A program made the position numbers and the translations under genes. Below the pieces are notes generated by a model. The model did not search any database. It was not told the origin of the DNA and was given only the letters and a program-made list of their open reading frames with translations. From positions 791,001-805,000 of the forward strand of contig JACVTC010000079.1 of NCBI GenBank assembly GCA_016946835.1: a stretch of 14,000 bases of DNA, read 5' to 3'. Origin of the DNA: Neocallimastix lanati (nom. inval.). Lineage: Eukaryota > Neocallimastigomycota > Neocallimastigomycetes > Neocallimastigales > Neocallimastigaceae. Numbering within the stretch: position 1 is the stretch's first letter; each line of letters begins with the position of its first letter. Below are positions 8,626 to 14,000 of this stretch, one piece after another.

Positions 8626-9401
8626 TTATATTATTTTCAATTCATAAGCTTCAGCGAAGGCACCCTTGTTTAGTAATTACTTACCAAGATCGATAGATGA
8701 ATAAAAGAAATTAATAATCACCTTCTCTGGAATACATGGTTATTGTTTTAGATATATCTACTTGATCTATGAATTTGTGTTCTTCGTTAGCTAAGAAATT
8801 CATGAACTTTATAGGATTATATCCCCATACAATTTCATATATTTTCTTCTCCACCATAAATATTTTTTTATTTTCACAGTATAAATATTATATGATAATT
8901 GTAAAATAGATTGAGTATACAATGTTCTCAGAAATAATTCTTTCTCCTTCATTAATGGTCAATCTAAATTTAAATGTCAATCCAGAAGAATATGTCTTTT
9001 TTTTTTCTTATTATTTTATTTTGTTTTTCACAAAGGTTGTAATGATAATATGGATGTCTTCTAACTTCACTCTTTCAGTCTTAAATTTAAATGATATGTT
9101 ATATATTTCATTATTTTCCAAAGAAAATACATATTCTTTATAACGATTCACTTGTTTTACGAACTGATTTTCCACATTGGAGCAGATAAACCATCATATA
9201 AAATAACTTTACATTCATCTTTTTTTTTTTTTTTTTTCCAGTTATCATTAATGTATATCCTAAGGTATCTTTATAACTGACAGTAAAACGGCAAATGTTT
9301 AGATAAACAATCTCTTGCAATAATATATTGAAAAGTATTAACAATATATATATATCATCATTTTCAATACCATAATCCTTTAAAATATTCTTAGATATCA
9401 T
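8626..9401 (-). pseudogene. Decayed multi-piece gene, lectin-like at one end, frame-broken
   Basis: At least five coding-like pieces run in order along the minus strand in changing frames. From 9401, MISKNILKDYGIENDDIYI... through RFTVSYKDTLGYTLMITG reaches an 18-base homopolymer (9220-9237). Past it the shifted frame reads CKVILYDGLSAPMWKIS, like the closing strand of a bulb-type lectin repeat. Then come 9169-9011 (NQFVKQVNRYKEYVF..., LEDIHIIITTFVKNK), 8998-8888 (KTYSSGLTFKFRLTINEGER...), 8878-8711 (KKIFMVEKKIYEIVWGYNP..., ending MYSREGDY) and 8700-8626 (LNKGAFAEAYEL after an in-frame TAA). The last faintly resembles a kinase glycine-rich loop with the first Gly replaced. Repeated stops and shifts argue for a pseudogene rather than a few sequencing slips. 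The unbroken ATG frame from 9401 to 9138 (87 residues) is only its first piece read through the homopolymer. Confidence 0.55.
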
Positions 9402-9403
9402 GG

Positions 9404-9459
9404 TTAAATGACCATTATCTATTATTTTTGAACTTTAAGTCATCATAATGGTCATTTAA
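9404..9459. repeat. Perfect 15-bp inverted repeat
   Basis: TTAAATGACCATTAT at 9404-9418 and its exact reverse complement at 9445-9459 enclose a 26-base spacer. The structure sits between two decayed coding pieces on the minus strand. It could be a hairpin in RNA, the ends of a tiny insertion, or a local duplication-inversion scar. Confidence 0.85.
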
Positions 9460-9460
9460 T

Positions 9461-9600
9461 TTATCCGTATATTAGAATAGCGGTGTTGGTAGACCATATG
9501 ACATGGTTACTATCAAATTTAATTTTTTATAAATTGTAAGTTTACCAGATGGTAATATACAAAAATGCCATGGTTACTGAGAACTGCTGATAGTAGCAAT
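9461..9600 (-). pseudogene. Relic of a bulb-type (mannose-binding) lectin domain
   Basis: From 9573 the minus strand reads PWHFCILPSGKLTIYKK. After a one-base change of frame it reads SNHVIWSTNTAILIYG, ending at a TAA at 9461. The order L-x-S-G-K-L-T-I-Y then V-I-W-S-T-N-T is the hallmark strand pattern of B-lectin domains (GxLxxY followed by VWSTxT). A few residues upstream (about 9600-9580) NCYYQQFS also looks coding. The uninterrupted frame continues instead as LNLIVTMSYGLPTPLF to a stop, then YTDKLNDHYDDLKFKNN to a further stop. No intact frame covers a full domain of about 110 residues. Bulb-type lectins bind mannose-type sugars and are often surface or secreted proteins. With the pieces at 8626-9401 it probably formed one gene. 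Confidence 0.5.
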
Positions 9601-9660
9601 TATAGAATTAATTATAGAATTTGAAAAATTATTTTTCAAAAAAGCATTAAAAATCTATGG

Positions 9661-9680
9661 TTAGGGTTAGTGTTAACCCT
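9661..9680. repeat. Telomere-like TTAGGGTTAG with a short hairpin
   Basis: TTAGGGTTAG at 9661-9670 is almost two units of the TTAGGG telomere repeat used by most fungi. AGGGTTA (9663-9669) pairs with TAACCCT (9674-9680) over the four-base loop GTGT. It is too short to be a telomere. It may be an interstitial scar or chance. Confidence 0.5.
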
Positions 9681-9730
9681 TAATAACACCCAGGATTGAC
9701 ACAAACTCATGGAATTTCACGGGAGTGGGG

Positions 9731-9893
9731 CATTTCGCCATGTTTCATTTCGCCAAATTAAAAATTATTTAATAATATTTAAAAATTAAATATTATTAAT
9801 ATTGAATATAAACAAGTTTAAAAAAAATTATTTATTTATTCATTCATTTATTTCTATCAATACTCCACTAGGTGAAATGCAACCTGGCGATTG
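9731..9893. mobile_element. Foldback or MITE-like element with imperfect inverted ends
   Basis: At the left end CATTTCGCCA occurs twice, at 9731-9740 and 9746-9755 (15-bp period). At the right end, 9870-9893 (AGGTGAAATGCAACCTGGCG...) matches the reverse complement of that block across most positions: GGCGAAATG-aAAC-aTGGCGA against GGTGAAATG-cAAC-cTGGCGA. The A/T-rich interior of about 115 bases has no coding potential. Inverted, internally repeated G+C-rich ends around an inert core fit a small non-autonomous element. No target-site duplication could be identified with confidence. Confidence 0.35.
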
Positions 9894-10221
9894 ATTATAT
9901 CATTATACAACTCTATACTATTAACTATGGTATTAATGCTACATCAGGACACTCCATATCATGTTGGACCTAATACTTGATCATATTCTTCCTTAGTTTA
10001 TACATAAACTATACCATTTTTTGTTATTTTCATAGACTAGATCATAAACTTTAGAAATATCTAAAATATTGTATTGAAAAAAATATTTTAGATTCCTTTG
10101 ATAATGCATTATTGGCAAGGAACAAAAAATTTTATAATGTAATTAATTTCATGGTAATTAAGTAATTTATAGGAATATCAAGTAAATTATTCAAAAAAAA
10201 CCCATTAAATCCTGTATCATT
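9894..10221 (-). pseudogene. Decayed coding pieces of unknown family
   Basis: Minus-strand pieces in shifting frames: 10221-10132 reads NDTGFNGFFLNNLLDIPINY...; near 10120-10085, FLANNALSKESKIFF; 10070-9993 reads NILDISKVYDLVYENNKKWY...; 9997-9959 reads TKEEYDQVLGPT then TGA. A further piece (CSINTIVNSIELYNDIINR) runs toward the foldback element. Composition is strongly protein-like, but there are at least three frame changes and several stops. It lies on the same strand and just upstream of the lectin relic, so it may be the 5' part of the same dead gene. I recognise no family. Confidence 0.42.
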
Positions 10222-10299
10222 TAATTTTTAAATTATTTTTGATTTATTTAATTTTTTTTTTCTCTTTTAAATTTAAATATATACAATTTATAGTATGAA

Positions 10300-10452
<153 letters not shown>

Positions 10453-10511
10453 ATACAAATATTTATAATAATTTTAAATAAAAAATGAATTTATTATTAC
10501 ATATTATATCG

Positions 10512-10514
<3 letters not shown>

Positions 10515-10548
<34 letters not shown>
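10515..10548. repeat. Dinucleotide microsatellite (TA)n
   Basis: An uninterrupted alternation of T and A of about seventeen units, followed by AATTTTCTGGGACTAGG. Confidence 0.95.
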
Positions 10549-10551
<3 letters not shown>

Positions 10552-10648
10552 TTTCTGGGACTAGGATTAAACTTTTATTAATAATATTTATTAAATATAA
10601 TACATAAAAATAAAATACATAAAAATTTTATACATCAATATGACAACA

Positions 10649-10776
10649 TTAAAAAAAACCTACAGTTAAAAGTTTCGAGGAAGAAATGTCTTCTAACTCT
10701 TCCCATTCATCGATGATCACTCCCTGTGTGGGTTAAAATAATCATTCGAATCTGGATCAGAATTTCCTTTTCGTTC
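10649..10776 (-). pseudogene. Frameshifted coding relic in a G+C-richer island
   Basis: On the minus strand 10776-10717 reads ERKGNSDPDSNDYFNPHRE and then TGA. Overlapping it by a few bases in another frame, 10732-10649 reads PTQGVIIDEWEELEDISSSK followed by LLTVGFF and TAA. A single frame change would join the two into one acidic, protein-like stretch. The G+C-richer island extends to about 10815, where no frame stands out. I do not recognise the protein. Being isolated between microsatellites, it is probably a fragment of a dead gene, although a terminal exon is possible. Confidence 0.35.
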
Positions 10777-10841
10777 TTAATTGTTTCGGCATCCGTCGAC
10801 ACACACTCTCTCTTTAGAAATAAATTTTAAATTTTAAATTC

Positions 10842-10851
10842 AAAAAAAAAA

Positions 10852-10891
<40 letters not shown>
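10842..10891. repeat. A14 then T36 homopolymer block
   Basis: Fourteen A directly followed by thirty-six T, a self-complementary homopolymer junction. Exact lengths are doubtful in any sequencing method. Confidence 0.9.
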
Positions 10892-10897
<6 letters not shown>

Positions 10898-11561
10898 AAA
10901 CATTTATTACTATTACATTATTATTTATTATATTACTATTATTTCTTAAATTATAAAAATTTTTTATCTTATTTTTTTTTTTTTTTTAATCCAAATAATT
11001 AATAGATAAATATTAAATAAGATATAATCATTGTTATCCTTTCTCTATTATTAAAAATAATATATGCTCTTATCATTTTACCTAATTAAAACCAAATATT
11101 GACATGTTTTATATATAATATATTCTTAATAATAATAATATTTATTATATATTTTTAAAAATATATAATAAAAAAATATAAAATATAAAATAAAATAAAA
11201 TAAATGTAGTTTTTATTTTATTTTATTTTATTTTATATTTTTATTTTTTATTTATTTATTTTTTTTTTTTTTTTTTTTATTTTTATTTTTATTAATTTAT
11301 TTATTTACATTTATTATTTATTTCTATTTTATTTTTATATTATTATTACATATTAATTATTTTTATTATAATAAGAATAGTTGACTCTACAATCATCATC
11401 ATCATCATCATTATTTAATTATTTAATTATTAATTATTTTATTTTATTAAAAAATAATTCTTTTTTTTCATTTATTTATTTATTTATTCATTTATTTATT
11501 CATTTATTATTATTATTTTTTGTTTATTTTGTTTATCTATTAATTAATATATATAATTAAT

Positions 11562-11562
<1 letters not shown>
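10892..11562. other. A/T-rich DNA downstream of the ankyrin gene, no gene seen
   Basis: This holds low-complexity TTTTA and TTTA strings, an (ATC)n run at about 11392-11410, and a long A/T hairpin at 11167-11243. No coding-like frame is apparent. Confidence 0.65.
11167..11243. repeat. Long A/T inverted repeat of TAAAA-type units
   Basis: A left arm of AAATA/AAAAT units ending near 11204 is mirrored by TTTTA units from about 11210 to 11243 around TGTAGT. The arms are roughly thirty bases with one small offset. It could form a cruciform or an RNA hairpin in the 3' flank of the ankyrin gene. Confidence 0.55.

Positions 11563-11617
<55 letters not shown>
11563..11617 (-). repeat. 55-nt poly(A) tract fused to the ankyrin stop codon
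   Basis: On the plus strand 55 consecutive T run from 11563 to 11617. On the coding strand this is a poly(A) tract whose first two A belong to the TAA stop of the ankyrin gene, leaving no ordinary 3' UTR sequence. This resembles a reverse-transcribed poly(A) tail, but homopolymers are common throughout this DNA. Confidence 0.9.
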
Positions 11618-11619
<2 letters not shown>

Positions 11620-13703
11620 GCTTTAATTTCCGCACCATAGCTAATTAAATATTCTGTTATACCTTTTAGTCCATTTTCAGAAGCATAGGTAAGCGGTGAT
11701 TTCCCTTCATTATCTTGAACATTGACTTCTGCACCATGTTCCAACAGATAAAGAATTTTTTTATTGATTTCAAAATAATTAATCATACAAGCATAAATTA
11801 AGGGGGTTTTTCCTTCCTTATCTTTAATATTGACTTCAGCTCCATGATCAATTAAATATTTTATAATTTCTTCAATTCTATAGTCATATCTTGCACAAGC
11901 ATACATCAGTGGAGTCTTTCCATCCATATCCTTAACGTTAATTTCTGCCCCATGATCAATTAAACGTTTTACAATTTCTTCGGCTTGGGATTCATTTTCA
12001 ACACAGGCGTAATGTAGTGGTGTCTTTCCATCCTGATCTTTAATATTCACTTCGGCACCATGATCCAGGAGATGCTTTGCTACGGTATAAAATTTATTTT
12101 GAAGAGCATATATTAAGGGGGTTTTACCCTTCTCATCTTTAACATTGACATCAGCATTACTATTCATTAAATATCTTGCTAAGATATAATTACCACTTTC
12201 AGAAGCATAAGTTAAAAGAGTTTTACCTTCCTTATCTTTACTATCAATTTTAGCTCCATTTTCCAATAAATATTTAGCTATTTCTTCATGTAAATATTTT
12301 TCATCGGAACAAGTATACATGAGCGGGGTCTTTCCTTCCTTATCTTTGACATTAATTTCAGCTCCATGGTCAATTAAATATTTTACAATTTTTTTGTTAC
12401 CACTTTTAGTGGCATAAATTAACGGTGTCTTCTCCTCATTATCCTTCATATTAATTCCAGCTCCATGATCAATTAAAAATTTTATAATGATTTCACATCC
12501 ATATTTTTTACCATCACAGGCATACATTAATGGAGTCTTTCCTTCATTATCTTTTTCATTCACTTCAGCCCCATGATTAATTAAATATTCAAATATTTCT
12601 TCCATACGACGACTTAAAATAGCATGTCGACTTCGATTTCTAAATAAATATTTATAGATATTATTACATCCGTGCATAAGTGGAGTTAGACCATCCTTAT
12701 CTTTTGTATTTACTTCAGATCCCTGATCGATTAAATATTTAATTAATGGGTAAATACCTGTTTCAAAGGCATAAATTAATGGGGATTTACCTTTTTCATC
12801 TTGAACATTGACTCTCGCTCCATGCTCCATAAAATATTTTACTAATTCATAGTTACCGTTTTCTGCAGCTTGCATTAATGACGTTTTCCCGTCCTTCCCT
12901 TTCGCATTAACATCGGCACCTTTTTCGACTAAATATTGAATTAAATCAAAATTTCCATTTTGAGTAGCAAGAATTAACGATGTTTTACCTTCTTTATCTC
13001 GAGCATCAACTTCGGCACCAAGATTTAATATATATTCAAGATTGTCTTTAGTTATACGACGATATACAGCCATAATTAAAAAAAAATCATTCAAATTTAT
13101 AATTTTATTTTTTTCATAAATTATTTGCTTCTTAATTTGTTGGTTAGTTAACGATATCTTATTTTTATAGATATTTAAGAAATTTAAAACAAAATCATTG
13201 TTAAAAATAAAATGTTTTAAAATTGTATCTAATAAAACCATTTTTTTTTGAATTCCTGTTTCAAATATGTCCATTGTAATACCTCGAATATTAAAACCTT
13301 TTTTCAATATATATTTTAATGTATTTATTTCTTCTTCACTTTCATAGGTATATTTCCATTCATTAAATAAATTATCTAAAATACTACTTTCATCATAATT
13401 AATATCGGCATTATTTTTTATCAATATATCAGCTATATTTGTTTTATAGTGTAAAAGTGCATAAAATAGAGGTGTTTTTCCTCTTTCAATAGAATAATTT
13501 AATGTTTTATATTTACAATGAGAAAGAAGATATTCAATAAATTCGATAGAGGCATTATTTTCTAATGCAAGAATTAAAAAATCATTATTTGTATAATTCC
13601 ATTTATTTAAAATTATACCATTATCTTCTATATAAAATTTAAATTGATATAAATCATTTTGTTTAATTAATCTTGTTACATCTAAAACAGTTAGAAAATC
13701 CAT
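11616..13703 (-). CDS. Ankyrin-repeat protein, 695 residues
   Basis: Ankyrin repeats stack into a solenoid that binds other proteins; partner and process are unknown here. Thirteen clear units, each marked by an EGKTPLxYA-type helix start and GAEVNxKD-type turn, run from about residue 237 to the end (marker Gly at 239, 272, 305, 338, 388, 457, 493, 526, 559, 595, 631, 667; Glu424 replaces it once). Spacing is 33 or 36 residues, with one 50-residue unit (338-387) carrying an Arg-rich insertion near 353-366. Residues 75-102 (GKTPLFYALLHYKTNIADIL...) are a degenerate unit, and 103-236 look like eroded helices. No signal peptide, transmembrane segment, SOCS, F-box or other partner domain is visible, so it appears cytosolic or nuclear. 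The frame is intact with one exon. Codons are A/T-rich, unlike the malic enzyme. The ATG at 13703 follows an A22G leader; no earlier in-frame start is apparent. Confidence 0.95.
11619..12995 (-). repeat. Coding tandem array of 99/108-bp ankyrin units
   Basis: The DNA encoding residues 237-695 is a tandem array with 99- or 108-bp periods (one 150-bp). The KEGKTPL and DHGAEVN codons are repeatedly similar between units, showing growth by internal duplication. Confidence 0.85.
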
Positions 13704-13704
13704 C

Positions 13705-13726
13705 TTTTTTTTTTTTTTTTTTTTTT
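13705..13726 (-). other. A22 leader directly upstream of the ankyrin start codon
   Basis: Twenty-two A (T on the plus strand) separated by a single G from the ATG. The malic enzyme ATG likewise follows an A tract (A8), so an A-rich leader at the start codon seems common to both genes. In other eukaryotes A-rich leaders favour initiation; that this applies here is inference. Confidence 0.6.
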
Positions 13727-14000
13727 ACTATTAAAAAATTGTTAGAGGGAATTCATTTTATATCAATAATTAATTACAAATAATAATAAATATTATTATT
13801 ATTAACCTATGTGGTGTATTTTCTTTATTTATTTTATTTTATTTTATTTTATTTTATTTTACTTTTATTTTTATTTTTATTTTTTCTATATTAATAAAAA
13901 AAAAAAACTATTTCATTTTGATAAATATTTTTTTTAAAAAAAAAATTCATACTTAATAAACAAATTTTATTATTAATATTAATATTTTTTTAATATATTA
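13727..14000. other. 5' flank of the ankyrin gene, promoter not resolvable
   Basis: A/T-rich DNA with a (TTTTA)n run at about 13833-13861. The promoter should lie here, but composition hides any TATA-like element. The window ends inside this region with no further gene seen. Confidence 0.6.

Noticed and set aside
8922-9143. Plus-strand 73-residue frame
   Set aside because: It is antisense to better coding-like minus-strand pieces (NQFVKQVNRYKEYVF..., KTYSSGLTFKFRLT...). Its own composition is less convincing.
9399-9577. Repeated CATGGTTA words (9399, 9502, 9569)
   Set aside because: Spacing is irregular and the words too short. They may be remnants of internal lectin repeats rather than a separate element.
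9894-9960. TGA read as tryptophan, since two TGA codons fall in an otherwise protein-like frame
   Set aside because: The intact malic enzyme and ankyrin genes encode Trp by TGG and show no internal TGA. Simple decay explains it better.

Overview
The window looks like nuclear DNA of an anaerobic gut fungus (Neocallimastigomycota; Neocallimastix or a close relative). Three things point there. Non-coding DNA is extremely A+T-rich and full of homopolymers and A/T micro- and minisatellites. One gene is recognisable as the hydrogenosomal malic enzyme known from Neocallimastix frontalis, with a short organelle-targeting presequence. The other intact gene is a large ankyrin-repeat protein of the kind these fungi carry in numbers. 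No introns are evident in either gene. I see no rRNA, tRNA, CRISPR array or bacterial-style operon.

Layout. 1-2528 is A/T-rich DNA with a 7-bp satellite at the left edge, a 45-bp minisatellite (1080-1219) and a G+C-richer island (1444-1690) that reads like a decayed coding fragment on the minus strand. 2529-4307 (minus) is the malic enzyme gene; its codon choice makes it far richer in G+C than its surroundings. 4308-8253 is mostly repeats: the same 7-bp satellite in the opposite orientation (5329-5600), a degenerate 32-34-bp tandem and a 5-bp tandem. It also holds a few very short ORFs that cannot be called genes. 8316-10230 is a minus-strand graveyard. At least eight coding-like pieces lie in different frames, separated by stops and homopolymer-associated frame changes, and one piece strongly resembles a bulb-type (mannose-binding) lectin domain. 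This stretch also holds a 15-bp perfect inverted repeat, a telomere-like TTAGGGTTAG and a foldback/MITE-like element. 10300-10550 is (TAAA)n and (TA)n microsatellite, and 10649-10776 is another coding relic. 11616-13703 (minus) is the intact 695-residue ankyrin-repeat gene, framed by a 55-nt poly(A) tract that begins in its stop codon and a 22-nt A tract just before its ATG.

The two intact genes have no evident joint role. The malic enzyme supplies pyruvate and reducing power to hydrogenosomes. The ankyrin protein is a generic binding scaffold of unknown partner. The strongest second-look items are the decayed lectin-type locus, the two interleaved ankyrin repeat subtypes (36-residue units carry a Cys that 33-residue units lack), and the poly(A) tract abutting the ankyrin stop codon. 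No complete unknown system was found.
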